DNA of 64,000 nucleotides from Marinobacter sp. F3R11 (GTDB lineage: Bacteria; Pseudomonadota; Gammaproteobacteria; Pseudomonadales; Oleiphilaceae), in assembly GCF_003318275.1 (NCBI RefSeq), contig NZ_QOCH01000015.1, positions 407,608 through 471,607 on the forward strand, read 5' to 3'. Below are positions 50,467-57,961 of the stretch, piece after piece (position 1 is the stretch's first letter; every line of letters begins with the position of its first letter). The translations under genes and the position numbers were made by a program. Below the pieces are notes generated by a model. That model had not been told where the DNA came from. It saw only the letters and a program-made list of their open reading frames with translations, and made no database searches.

Positions 50467-51108
50467 CTACCAGATAAGCGGCCGCAAAGAATTCAATAAA
50501 TCAAAGTCCAATTGCTGCCGCAAAGTGCCCGCTTCCGGGGCAACAAGCAGCCAGCCAAGAGCCCCCAGATTGGCGCAAACCGCCAGCCAGAAAACAACCT
50601 GATAGCTCACCTTTCGCGTTTTATGCCGAAAAACCTGTTGTGCCATAAGCGCACCGGGCCAGCCACAGAATAGTTCAAAGAAATGCAGCCTGTTCTCAGG
50701 CGTACGCTGTGCACCCCGCTGCGCCGCCCGCTTATCAATCCAGTACATCACGAACAACACCAGACTCACCCCGCCATAGGCAGCCGGGATAGAAACAGGC
50801 ATATAACCCCGATGGAACAGACCTGCCAGAGTCGTGAAAAACCCCAGCACAACAACTGCCGCCACCCAGACTCCCGGAGCAATACTGGCGCCAATCTTTG
50901 CTGCTCCCGCATACTGAAAGCGCCCAGCCCTCAGCCGGCCCCGGTCATCCTTCGAGATGCTGTAAGTCACCTTGCGATCAGAAACCGGCCGCCCCCGGCC
51001 TGCATAGCTGCTGATATGAGCAAAGACCCGCTCACCACCGCCTTCCGGAGTAATGAACCCAAATCCCTTGGCATCATCCCAGACAGTGAGAACTCCTTTC
51101 TGATTCAA
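50467..51108 (-). CDS. Cold-shock-domain / DUF1294 membrane protein
   Basis: 213 residues. A cold-shock domain with KGFGFITPEGGGERVFAHIS is followed by about four membrane helices of DUF1294, including FELFCGWPGALMAQQVFRHKTRK. The start is TTG 51108, read from the AAGGAGAAGTGAATTG context: the TTGA shares bases with the TGA stop of the NERD gene, so translation is coupled. An ATG-like start 36 bases upstream is inside the NERD gene and has no site. The function of this common fusion is unknown. Confidence 0.85.
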   Translation of the reverse strand: MNQKGVLTVWDDAKGFGFITPEGGGERVFAHISSYAGRGRPVSDRKVTYSISKDDRGRLRAGRFQYAGAAKIGASIAPGVWVAAVVVLGFFTTLAGLFHRGYMPVSIPAAYGGVSLVLFVMYWIDKRAAQRGAQRTPENRLHFFELFCGWPGALMAQQVFRHKTRKVSYQVVFWLAVCANLGALGWLLVAPEAGTLRQQLDFDLLNSLRPLIW

Positions 51109-52157
51109 TTCACTTCTCCTTGCAGGGCCTCGTACCGGGCACATGCCTTATCTCTGTCTCTCAAAATACGCGGATCCTGATTGCCGATAGCGGCAGCAAT
51201 AAGGGCGTTACATTCCTGCCTTGCCAAAAACAACTCAGAAGGCGGTTGGTGAATATCCCGAGCAACTACCCCTGAGGAGGACGCTTGCGTAATAGGGCTC
51301 GAATCTATTTTGAGTTCGCTTTCCGGTTGCCGTGGAGTGCGCTGCGGTACTTCTTCAACCCGTTGCTCAACGTTCCTTTTAGTGCCAGTCGCCAACGCAC
51401 CTGAAACGAAATCCGAATACGCGTTCAACACAATCGTACCGGCACCCAGCATCAATGCTATAAAAACCAGCGGTTTGAAAAGCCCAGGACCCCGGCTACG
51501 GGGCACACTCCCACTACGCTCGGCCACCAACTCCCTCACGTGGCGGGCATGCGCCTGGTCGGTTGCAAATGATGCCTTGAGGCGGCCGGAGGCGATCTTT
51601 TCCCTGACCTCTTCCACTTCTTCCTGGTTAAGAACAGGATCCGTTTTCGACTTGATATAACGGACATACCCCAGGCCTTGCGTGACATTTTCCGGCATGG
51701 GCGTTTTGAATGTGCTGTCCCCCACAAACACCACCAATGAATATATCTGGTGATCACCTAGCCCAAGCAGGGTCTGCAGAGTTTTCACATGCTTGTAGTT
51801 CTGATGCAGCGGGTTCTGGAATTTGTGACTGGAACGGTAAATCTTCTGAGTCCAGGAACGTTGATGAGAGCCACCGAAGATCCAGCCCTTCATGTTTTTG
51901 GTCTCGACAACGAATACGCCAAACTCCGAAACCAGCACATGGTCGATCTGCGTGGTGCCATCTTCCGTGGGGAGGGTCACATTCTTGATGAGATGGTAGC
52001 GGGATTTATCCAGGTACCTCCGCGCGGAGAAATTGACCAGGAACTCCCCAAACTTACCCTTTAGCCAAGGGGATCTGAGCAGGCCTGCAATGATTAAAAA
52101 AGCTAACAGATAATAAAGTGCAGTAATAAGGGGCTGGAAAGCCGGGCTCAAATCCAT
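51105..52157 (-). CDS. Membrane-anchored NERD-domain protein
   Basis: 350 residues: N-terminal membrane helix (9-27), then a nuclease-related domain: KGKFGEFLVNF, QIDHVLVSEFGVFVVETKNMKG, HKFQNPLHQN. A second membrane segment lies near 237-255, followed by a charged linker. The final 35 residues carry C316-x22-C339-x2-Y-x2-L, a tail also seen in the proteins at 54582 and 55228. NERD domains occur in plasmid, conjugative and DNA-processing proteins; activity here is unproved. It is coupled to the DUF1294 gene. Confidence 0.8.
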   Translation of the reverse strand: MDLSPAFQPLITALYYLLAFLIIAGLLRSPWLKGKFGEFLVNFSARRYLDKSRYHLIKNVTLPTEDGTTQIDHVLVSEFGVFVVETKNMKGWIFGGSHQRSWTQKIYRSSHKFQNPLHQNYKHVKTLQTLLGLGDHQIYSLVVFVGDSTFKTPMPENVTQGLGYVRYIKSKTDPVLNQEEVEEVREKIASGRLKASFATDQAHARHVRELVAERSGSVPRSRGPGLFKPLVFIALMLGAGTIVLNAYSDFVSGALATGTKRNVEQRVEEVPQRTPRQPESELKIDSSPITQASSSGVVARDIHQPPSELFLARQECNALIAAAIGNQDPRILRDRDKACARYEALQGEVN

Positions 52158-52374
52158 TTCTCAGACATCCTTGTTGTGCAATCCTGAATCAACCCAGCGC
52201 GGACCATAAATCAGTCTTTGGTTCGATGCCTTAGGATTTTTGTAACTCCTCGCCAATGGGGCTCCAGCTTATCTTGGGCCAGGAAGAGGGGGTGGGGTCA
52301 TTGTCGACAACCACAATTCGTTGTATCTTCAGCTTCGTAGCCTAGGAAGGGCCGTGTTTAAAAGGAACGAAACT

Positions 52375-52695
52375 ATGGACTCTGATCAACGCGAGCACAT
52401 ATCTGCAGTCATAAATTATTTCTGGGGCGAAGGGACAACTTCTCCTGAATCTGTAAATGAAGGCATGGCATCCATCGCCTACGAGGCATTGGAAGAAGCA
52501 CAAAACTGCTCAGCAACAATGGACTTGGTGCCTCGCCATATCTCTGGCCGCCCGAACGGCAAATACATCATTAAGCAAGTCTCAAAAATTGGTAAACGAA
52601 TTGCTTCTGGCGACACTCAACTCTACGAAGCCTGCCGGCAGCGTGTAGCGATAAACTTTCGCAACCAAATGGAAATGGCAAAACAAGGACTGTGA
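52375..52695 (+). CDS. Hypothetical protein, 106 aa
   Basis: A soluble, charged protein (start MDSDQREHISAVINYFWGEG) with no family I recognise. ATG 52375 has AAGGA eight bases ahead; the upstream ATG at 52321 has none. It ends one base before the next gene, so the two are probably an operon. Confidence 0.6.
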   Translation: MDSDQREHISAVINYFWGEGTTSPESVNEGMASIAYEALEEAQNCSATMDLVPRHISGRPNGKYIIKQVSKIGKRIASGDTQLYEACRQRVAINFRNQMEMAKQGL

Positions 52696-52696
52696 T

Positions 52697-53209
52697 ATGA
52701 AGAAAACCGCCCTGCTAATAGGTTTGGCCTGCACCTCTCTCCCGGCCTGCGCGCAAACCGATCAATTCATTACAGCCGCCTATGATGGTATGAAGTTTCA
52801 GGTACCAGAATCACCCGTTATCGTCGGATCGCTTGGCGCCGACAACGACATTCTGCTGGTCAAATATTCCCATACCATCGGCAAGCAATACATCAGTTTC
52901 GGGACAGAAAACACGCTCGAAACAGGAGGCTGCAAATGGTCTGACTTTTTCGAAGCGACACTGTCGAAGGATAAGGCCCACAGCTGCGATAAAGCCAGTG
53001 TAGAGTCTTTCCAGAAAGTGTTCATTGAAGGTGGAGACTCCGGCACTTGGGAAATTGGAGATAAAGCCTATTACCACTTCCTGTCTGATCAGGGTGCCTC
53101 CTTTGTTTTCTTCCAGTCGAATAACGGCAACTTGATCAAACTGGAATCCGACTTTCTTGATGCCGATGGTTTTCTGCGGGTGTTAGGGGATCTCCAGGCC
53201 GAAGAATAG
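52697..53209 (+). CDS. Small secreted protein, unknown family
   Basis: 170 residues with a signal peptide (KKTALLIGLACTSLPACA). The mature protein ends IKLESDFLDADGFLRVLGDLQAEE. Its last nine codons lie in DNA homologous to the thpR start (see 53189), and the LIKLESDF coding stretch is echoed after thpR at 47251-47276, so the 3' end looks rearranged. The ribosome site is AAGGA eight bases before ATG. Confidence 0.65.
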   Translation: MKKTALLIGLACTSLPACAQTDQFITAAYDGMKFQVPESPVIVGSLGADNDILLVKYSHTIGKQYISFGTENTLETGGCKWSDFFEATLSKDKAHSCDKASVESFQKVFIEGGDSGTWEIGDKAYYHFLSDQGASFVFFQSNNGNLIKLESDFLDADGFLRVLGDLQAEE

Positions 53210-53218
53210 TCTGAGCAT
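53189..53218 (-). pseudogene. Remnant of a second thpR start
   Basis: Read on the minus strand this gives MLRLFFGLEIP, the N-terminus of ThpR. The 29 bases from 53190 match 47774-47802 at 25 positions by eye. It overlaps the end of the small secreted-protein gene and continues no further into thpR. Confidence 0.65.
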
Positions 53219-53267
53219 CGATTTCTTTCTTGAAACTCTCATGGGCAATATGCCGCCGGAGAAGCCG

Positions 53268-53291
53268 CAAAAATAAACCTGTCCCGAGTTT
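53268..53291 (+). repeat. Short intergenic repeat, copy 2
   Basis: Reads AAAAATAAACCTGTCCCGAG, about 50 bases upstream of the thpR remnant, as copy 1 is upstream of the intact gene. Confidence 0.55.
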
Positions 53292-53451
53292 CGAACGCTC
53301 CTACGGTTGGGATAATCATTCCACCCCGTATAAACTGCACTAGAGCAACCCAAGAAACCAAACCTTTTCAAACCATCCTCGGTGGGAGATGAGCCGACTG
53401 CTCCACGGACCCAACGAAGCGAATTCAAACTGCAATCAGGTGACACTGGCA

Positions 53452-54132
53452 ATGAGTATGGCAACCGAGGATAAAACAGCATCAGCTCCGCAGCCCGAAA
53501 AGAAGGGCTTCAGTGGCTTGCATGTCTTCGGCATTGTGCTGCTCACTATCGTTGCCACCGTCGGCGCTGGTTACTGGTGGTTAAGCCACTATGTGTTTCC
53601 TGAGAACTTCGAGCCCGTAACCCTGAATGCCAGTGAACAGGATTCACTCAACAACAAACTCAATACTCTGGGCATTGATACTCAAGGCGGTGAACCTGGC
53701 AGCCCGTTGCAGCCGGTACCCTATAGTGAAGAAGGCGCCAGCCGGGAGGTACGTTTCAGCGAGCGGGAACTCAACGGCATGCTGGCCAATAACACCGATC
53801 TGGCTCAGAGACTCGCAGTAGACCTTTCGGACGATCTGGTGAGCGCCGTGCTTCTGGTGCCTCTTGAAGAAGACTTCCCTGTACTCGGCGGCAGAACCCT
53901 GCGAGTAAATGCCGGTGTGGAATTGTCCTTTGCCAACGGTCGCCCCCTGGTTAAGTTAAGGGGCGTCAGCCTCATGGGTGTACCCATTCCGAATGCCTGG
54001 CTGGGTAACCTCAAGAACGTGGACCTTGTTAACGAGTTCGGCACCAACCCGGGATTCTGGCAATCCTTTGCAGCGGGTGTAGATCATATCCAGGTTGAGG
54101 ATGGCCGGTTGCTTGTGCGGCTTAAGGAATAG
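53452..54132 (+). CDS. Single-pass membrane protein, unknown family
   Basis: 226 residues: short cytoplasmic part, membrane helix FGIVLLTIVATVGAGYWW (about 23-40), then a periplasmic domain with REVRFSERELNGMLANNTDLAQRL and VPIPNAWLGNLKNVDLVNEFG. It resembles the YpmS-like class of envelope proteins in layout, but the family is not certain. ATG 53452 is used; the codons before it are in repeat-like DNA. Codon use is like the core genome. Confidence 0.65.
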   Translation: MSMATEDKTASAPQPEKKGFSGLHVFGIVLLTIVATVGAGYWWLSHYVFPENFEPVTLNASEQDSLNNKLNTLGIDTQGGEPGSPLQPVPYSEEGASREVRFSERELNGMLANNTDLAQRLAVDLSDDLVSAVLLVPLEEDFPVLGGRTLRVNAGVELSFANGRPLVKLRGVSLMGVPIPNAWLGNLKNVDLVNEFGTNPGFWQSFAAGVDHIQVEDGRLLVRLKE

Positions 54133-54333
54133 CGCGGGTCGTCCGCCCAGAAGACGAGACATGCTGAATGGTTCCGGAGAACAAACGACTGCGGCAACAG
54201 GCTCGCGGGACACCTTCATGATCTCGAAGCGATTCCGCGAAACCTTTTCTTCAAACAGTTTTCTCAACACTATCTCGTCCTATGTTTAACGAGGCTGTAG
54301 AAAAACCCTTCTCAGAGCTTGATCCATGGAAAA

Positions 54334-54355
54334 GGAAAACCGGGACAGATTTTCG
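54334..54355 (-). repeat. Short intergenic repeat, copy 3 (inverted)
   Basis: On the minus strand reads AAAATCTGTCCCGGTTTTCC. A CGGGAC / GTCCCG inverted repeat (54341-54363) overlaps it. Confidence 0.6.
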
Positions 54356-54371
54356 CAGTCCCGATTTCCAA

Positions 54372-54542
54372 TCAAGTGCAGACTTCGTAAGCTTGATGCT
54401 TGGACATCAGGATTTCTTCGCACTCAGGGCTGGTACAGCTCAGGGTCCGTTTAAGCTCGTCCTCGGAATACTTCCGAGTCAAAAGATCAATCATTCTCAA
54501 AGCCGTATCGTAATACCGGCATTTTTCGTTTTCTTGGCTCAC
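54372..54542 (-). CDS. Possible small cysteine-rich ORF, 56 aa
   Basis: From GTG 54542 the frame gives VSQENEKCRYYDTALRM and then SCTSPECEEILMSKHQ, with five cysteines. It is in the same frame as, and directly follows, the stop of the 54582 gene; the frame stays open from that TGA. It could be a separate gene, the remnant of a longer one, or a read-through extension. No strong ribosome site is seen. Confidence 0.35.
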   Translation of the reverse strand: MSQENEKCRYYDTALRMIDLLTRKYSEDELKRTLSCTSPECEEILMSKHQAYEVCT

Positions 54543-54581
54543 TACAGCAGATAACTGCTCTTGGGGTTTCCGAGCAATAAC

Positions 54582-54992
54582 TCAATTAAGTAGGTTGCGG
54601 TAACGAGAGCAAGCCATTTCTTTATATGCCTGACTCTTGGGGTTTCCGTCTTTGCGGTACTCAGAAGTCCAGAAGTCACACATTTCTTTGCTGCTCGCAA
54701 TCGCATTTCGCCTCTGCTCTGCCTGGTTTCTCGCACGGCGCTGATCAGCCGCTAACCGCTCCTCCCGCGCCTTTTGAGCCCCTGTTTCTTCTTCCGTAGG
54801 CGCCGCCGGTGAGTATGAAGGGACAGAAATCTCTGGAAACCCAGACTTGCCGTTTGTAGAAAGCCTTTCAGTCAGCGTATCGTTGAAGGAATCCAAGACC
54901 ACGAAGAAGATAAACCAACCAATGATGCTTATGATGATCCACGATACGATATTGGCAACAACTACTGCGGAGAAAACCTTAAACCAGGACAT
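54582..54992 (-). CDS. Membrane protein with C-x22-C tail
   Basis: 136 residues: membrane helix (about 8-32), a linker of Pro/Thr/Glu, a basic coiled part (REERLAADQRRARNQAEQRRN) and the tail C105-x22-C128-x2-Y-x2-L. ATG 54992 has GGAG six bases ahead and is preferred over 55004. No family recognised. Confidence 0.6.
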   Translation of the reverse strand: MSWFKVFSAVVVANIVSWIIISIIGWFIFFVVLDSFNDTLTERLSTNGKSGFPEISVPSYSPAAPTEEETGAQKAREERLAADQRRARNQAEQRRNAIASSKEMCDFWTSEYRKDGNPKSQAYKEMACSRYRNLLN

Positions 54993-55055
54993 TACGCACT
55001 CCATTGAAAACCATTAGGAAGCTTACCGAAGATATTTGCGGTGGGTCCACAGTGA

Positions 55056-55211
55056 ATGATCAATCCGTTCAGGTTTTACGCGGTTTTACAGAGACGCTGC
55101 AACGACTGTAGCATCTTCATCACCGAGGGCTCCAAACACGAGGGCCGTGAGCACTACTATACGATGTGCATGAGCGGCAATTGCAAAGCAAAACTCAAGA
55201 AAGGGAAATAG
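55056..55211 (+). CDS. Small zinc-ribbon-like protein, 51 aa
   Basis: Reads MINPFRFYAVLQRRCNDCSI..., with Cys15, Cys18, Cys38 and Cys43, a C-x2-C ... C-x4-C arrangement able to bind zinc. It is basic (KAKLKKGK at the end). The stop TAG lies inside repeat copy 4. The ribosome site is weak (GGTGGG about 10 bases ahead), so expression is uncertain. Confidence 0.45.
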   Translation: MINPFRFYAVLQRRCNDCSIFITEGSKHEGREHYYTMCMSGNCKAKLKKGK

Positions 55212-55229
55212 ATCTGTCCCGGTTTTCCT
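55204..55229 (+). repeat. Short intergenic repeat, copy 4
   Basis: Reads AATAGATCTGTCCCGGTTTT after GGA, followed by CC. It overlaps the stop of the zinc-ribbon ORF and touches the stop of the next gene on the other strand. Confidence 0.65.
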
Positions 55230-55740
55230 AGTGCTCCTTCAACTCGCGATAATTCTCACACGCCTTTTCACGCTCCCTCGCCAACCTGGGATCACTATTG
55301 CCCATAGCGGCAACTGTCGCCGCATTGCATGCCCGACGCGCCTCATCCAAAGGATCAGGCGTTGGTGCGGAACCTATATTGGCAACCGTTGGTTTGAAAG
55401 AGACAGCGGCATTGCAGTACATATTCTGGATTTTTACCTGTTGCCAGTCGTCTGACTCCGACGCTCTCAATTGCGAACACAGCGCATTGAACAGCCGGGC
55501 AGCCTTAGCAGTGCATCTGGAAAACTGACTAAGGTTTTGCTGATGGTTGGCACAAACACTCTCAGAACGCACCCTCCAAAGCTGATGCTGGTACGCAACC
55601 GATACGCCCTCGTATTCGATAACAACGGGGGTAACCTGAAGGTTTCTGGTTTCATTGAAATGATTCGATACCGTCGATTGCACGGTATTGAGGTAAGCGG
55701 AAAACACAAAACTCACCGGGTCCAAAATTTCATACTCCAA
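55228..55740 (-). CDS. Protein with C-x22-C tail, unknown family
   Basis: 170 residues. No clear signal peptide; eight cysteines are scattered along the chain (CANHQQNLSQFSRC and others). The C-terminal C138-x22-C161 tail (RACNAATVAAMGNSDPR) matches that of the NERD protein at over half of its positions. Family otherwise unknown. The start at 55740 is the only good one visible. Confidence 0.6.
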   Translation of the reverse strand: MEYEILDPVSFVFSAYLNTVQSTVSNHFNETRNLQVTPVVIEYEGVSVAYQHQLWRVRSESVCANHQQNLSQFSRCTAKAARLFNALCSQLRASESDDWQQVKIQNMYCNAAVSFKPTVANIGSAPTPDPLDEARRACNAATVAAMGNSDPRLAREREKACENYRELKEH

Positions 55741-55802
55741 AATAAACCATGGTTGAGGGCCGAATAATCAAGCCAGGTATTCAACACCTGTATCAGACAG
55801 CT

Positions 55803-55901
55803 TCAGAAATTTGGCGGGAACACGATGACGCGCTCATACTCTGAGAGATTGACCTTGCCTAGATTACCTACATTTTCGTAGTCGATGAAAGCCCATTTCA
55901 T
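55803..55901 (-). pseudogene. Fragment of a NYN/PIN-like domain gene
   Basis: 32 codons read MKWAFIDYENVGNLGKV then VIVFPPNF and a stop. The MKWAFIDYENxG opening with its acidic residue and the VIVF strand are those of PIN-like/NYN proteins, which are normally over 150 residues long. The rest is missing, so it is called a remnant. Confidence 0.5.
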
Positions 55902-55924
55902 TACTCAACTTCCTAAGTCGGTTC

Positions 55925-55957
55925 AAAAATAGATCTGTTCCGGTTTTCGCAAAACCG
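55925..55957 (+). repeat. Short intergenic repeat, copy 5, with hairpin
   Basis: Reads AATAGATCTGTTCCGGTTTT then CGC and AAAACCGG, giving a perfect CCGGTTTT / AAAACCGG hairpin. It forms the left boundary of the AT-rich minus-strand genes and may terminate the SIR2 transcript. Confidence 0.6.
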
Positions 55958-55993
55958 GGGAACTCCACGTCCTAATTGGCGCGCTTGCTAACC

Positions 55994-57349
55994 CTACATT
56001 TCAAATTGATAAGCATTACCACCTTTTATTTTTTTCAACAAATCAACACATGCTTGTGAATATTTATGTGCTTGAACTTTATTACCTGCTTTTATGGCAA
56101 TGTGATATTTGTTATCACTAACTTTAATGTTTTCACCACTCTCTTCTGCAAGCTGCTTGATTAATTCATTCGCGTAGTGCCAGTAATTATACCCGAGCTC
56201 AGAAGCAACATTGGTAAGCGAATAAGGATACATTGCATTCAACGCAGATGGGTTATCTAAATTAGTAATACCATATAGTTTTGCGAACTCAGAATTTGAT
56301 GACACAGCATGCTCTAGAGTTTGAAAATCAACCTCAATGGTCTTTGTGGGTATATCATGCCTGACTAGATTATAGGTTCTAGCCAGAACAGATCTGAGTA
56401 ATTTTGGGTTAATTGAGCTTAGCGCATCGTTTGATCCCAGAGCATCGAAAACCCATTTAAAACAGTTTGCGGAAATACTTTTCACTCGAACACTTCGATC
56501 ATTATCTATCGGTATTAACCTCTCCAAAGCATGCTTCCCAGTAAGTTCAGCATCCTCCTTCCATTCAACCAAGTATATATTTGGTATTAACTCATTGTTC
56601 GCAGATAGAATCTCATCTATATCGGAGAGAATCGCCCTTACATTTGGATCTTGAGCACTGTAGCCCATGATAATCAATGGATGCTCCGCAAAAAATGTGA
56701 GCAATTTTGCACTTAAGTATTTTTTCTTGGCTGAAAAATGGTCGTAATCTTTCTGCGTTAAAACGATACTTTCAGGCACTGATGAACACCCATGTATTTT
56801 TATGATTTCACCGACTGATGCGTAATTTATTCGAAGTATTTCCTGTCCTATGACCGGGGTGTAGTTCGCAAACAAACTCTCTAGCAATCCATCATAGTTA
56901 GTTGTAATTATTGCGTATGGATTTATAGCTTTTAATGACGCCAATTCTTTTGAATATAATGCCAGTTTATTTTCCGCTTCAGATGATGACTCTATACCTC
57001 TGAATATTTCCGAAACCACATACTTAATATATATGTCAGCTGGCTGGTCGGATTCGAATAAATTGTCTGGGAATGAATCTTGGTCACTCCAGGCCCACTC
57101 ACGTATGTATTCTGCGAACTCACTACTGATAGCGATAGGACTATTGTGTTTTTGTTGATAGTAAGCAATATTTTTATCGATCTTTGGGCATTGGTTCGCT
57201 AAGATTTCAAGCAACTCATTCCAGGTAGGTGTATCAATGTATCTTTGAGACATGCCAGATCCAAAAAAAAGTATTGGCTGGACGCCCATCCCTTCCAAGC
57301 AGCTCTCGATATCATCGACGATTATTGATTGGTACTCTTGAAAATTCAT
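55994..57349 (-). CDS. SIR2-like domain protein, candidate phage-defence NADase
   Basis: 451 residues. SIR2 motifs: ILFFGSGMSQRY near 28 (the GAGxS site), AIITTNYDGLLESLF near 147 (Asn and Asp), KIHGCSS near 190 and IIMGYSAQDPN near 232. The remainder is a C-terminal helical domain of unknown class. Stand-alone SIR2 proteins of this layout often degrade NAD+ on phage infection. It is visibly AT-rich compared with the window's core genes, separated from the small membrane ORF by an attC-like site, and ends near repeat copy 5. Confidence 0.82.
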   Translation of the reverse strand: MNFQEYQSIIVDDIESCLEGMGVQPILFFGSGMSQRYIDTPTWNELLEILANQCPKIDKNIAYYQQKHNSPIAISSEFAEYIREWAWSDQDSFPDNLFESDQPADIYIKYVVSEIFRGIESSSEAENKLALYSKELASLKAINPYAIITTNYDGLLESLFANYTPVIGQEILRINYASVGEIIKIHGCSSVPESIVLTQKDYDHFSAKKKYLSAKLLTFFAEHPLIIMGYSAQDPNVRAILSDIDEILSANNELIPNIYLVEWKEDAELTGKHALERLIPIDNDRSVRVKSISANCFKWVFDALGSNDALSSINPKLLRSVLARTYNLVRHDIPTKTIEVDFQTLEHAVSSNSEFAKLYGITNLDNPSALNAMYPYSLTNVASELGYNYWHYANELIKQLAEESGENIKVSDNKYHIAIKAGNKVQAHKYSQACVDLLKKIKGGNAYQFEM

Positions 57350-57388
57350 AATTCAGTCTCAATTAATATTTGATATTCCCCGAGAAGG

Positions 57389-57464
57389 AGTTGACGCCGA
57401 AGCACAGCGGCGGCTGAAAGCCATCCGGTGGCCGCAGGCCACGTGCTGCTGCGACTTGTTAAAA
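57389..57464 (-). other. attC-like site after the small membrane ORF
   Basis: On the minus strand a TTTTAACAAG core begins 11 bases after the stop of the 57476 gene and the site ends GGCGTCAACT. Between them lies a folded GC-rich part including the perfect GTGGCC / GGCCAC hairpin. The ends are partly complementary. The second core departs from GTTRRRY at two positions, so this site is less certain than the one at 57877. Confidence 0.5.
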
Positions 57465-57475
57465 CGTCGATAGTT

Positions 57476-57766
57476 TTACCAACAGTCACCAGAGTTTCCT
57501 TGAGACTTGTCTCGTAATTTTTTGAAAACATCAGGAACCACATCTAGATATCGCAATGCCCCATATGAAAAAACTATCACTAATAGAGATAGCAAATACT
57601 TCGAATATATAACAAACGACTGAGGCTCGGCTTGTATTCGATAAATTGATTCATCAATCCGTTCACACCGGTATTGTGGTACGAGCATGTGGGGCTTGTT
57701 TCTTTCAAAACAGTGTGGATCTTTAACCTTTACATCGACTGTCCAAAAATTCTTATACAAAGTCAT
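57476..57766 (-). CDS. Small membrane protein, 96 aa
   Basis: From ATG 57766 the start shares ATGA with the stop of the preceding 34-codon ORF; ATG 57775 would add three residues. The product has a membrane helix (about SKYLLSLLVIVFSYGAL, residues 55-71) and ends SQGNSGDCW. No family recognised. Small membrane proteins next to SIR2 or nuclease effectors are common in defence units; that is inference. Confidence 0.6.
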   Translation of the reverse strand: MTLYKNFWTVDVKVKDPHCFERNKPHMLVPQYRCERIDESIYRIQAEPQSFVIYSKYLLSLLVIVFSYGALRYLDVVPDVFKKLRDKSQGNSGDCW

Positions 57767-57867
57767 GCTTGACATCGGAAGGTGTTGTCAGAAAGCAGTA
57801 GCGTCAGCAGCATCAGGCAGCCTGAAATAATCATAATCCGAGTGCCTTGCAGCTTTTCAGAAGTCAT
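57763..57867 (-). CDS. Tiny hydrophobic ORF, 34 aa
   Basis: Starts ATGACTTCTGAAAAG 10 bases after the attC1 core (GTTAAAA) and has a membrane helix IMIISGCLMLLTLLLS. It overlaps the next ORF by ATGA, which favours real translation. Too short for family calls. Confidence 0.45.
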   Translation of the reverse strand: MTSEKLQGTRIMIISGCLMLLTLLLSDNTFRCQA

Positions 57868-57876
57868 TGACTCACC

Positions 57877-57961
57877 TTTTAACGCCAGCCAGCATGCGCG
57901 GCTTTGCAGTGGAGGCGGAGCCGCAACGAAAAAGGCGTCGCGATGCCTGGCCTTGTTACAT
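57877..57961 (-). other. attC-like recombination site after dgt
   Basis: 85 bases on the minus strand, from ATGTAAC (one mismatch to RYYYAAC) to GTTAAAA (one mismatch to GTTRRRY). The dgt stop abuts it directly. Inside, GCCAGGCATCGCG faces CGCGCATGCTGGC, which pair with single unpaired bases on each side, the extrahelical-base pattern that directs integron integrases. This is the best attC candidate in the window. Confidence 0.65.

Noticed and set aside
53956..54270. 104-codon minus-strand ORF opposite and beyond the 53452 gene
   Set aside because: Partly antisense to a better gene, without a start site; SREPVAAVVCSPEPFSMSRLLG looks protein-like but matches no family I know.
55958..55993. 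Possible third attC after the SIR2 gene (GGTTAGCAAGCGCGCC on the minus strand)
   Set aside because: Only one core-like end is visible; no complementary partner before repeat copy 5.
57346..57543. 65-codon minus-strand ORF between SIR2 and small membrane genes
   Set aside because: It spans the attC-like site and has no ribosome site; it is a consequence of the GC-rich folded element.
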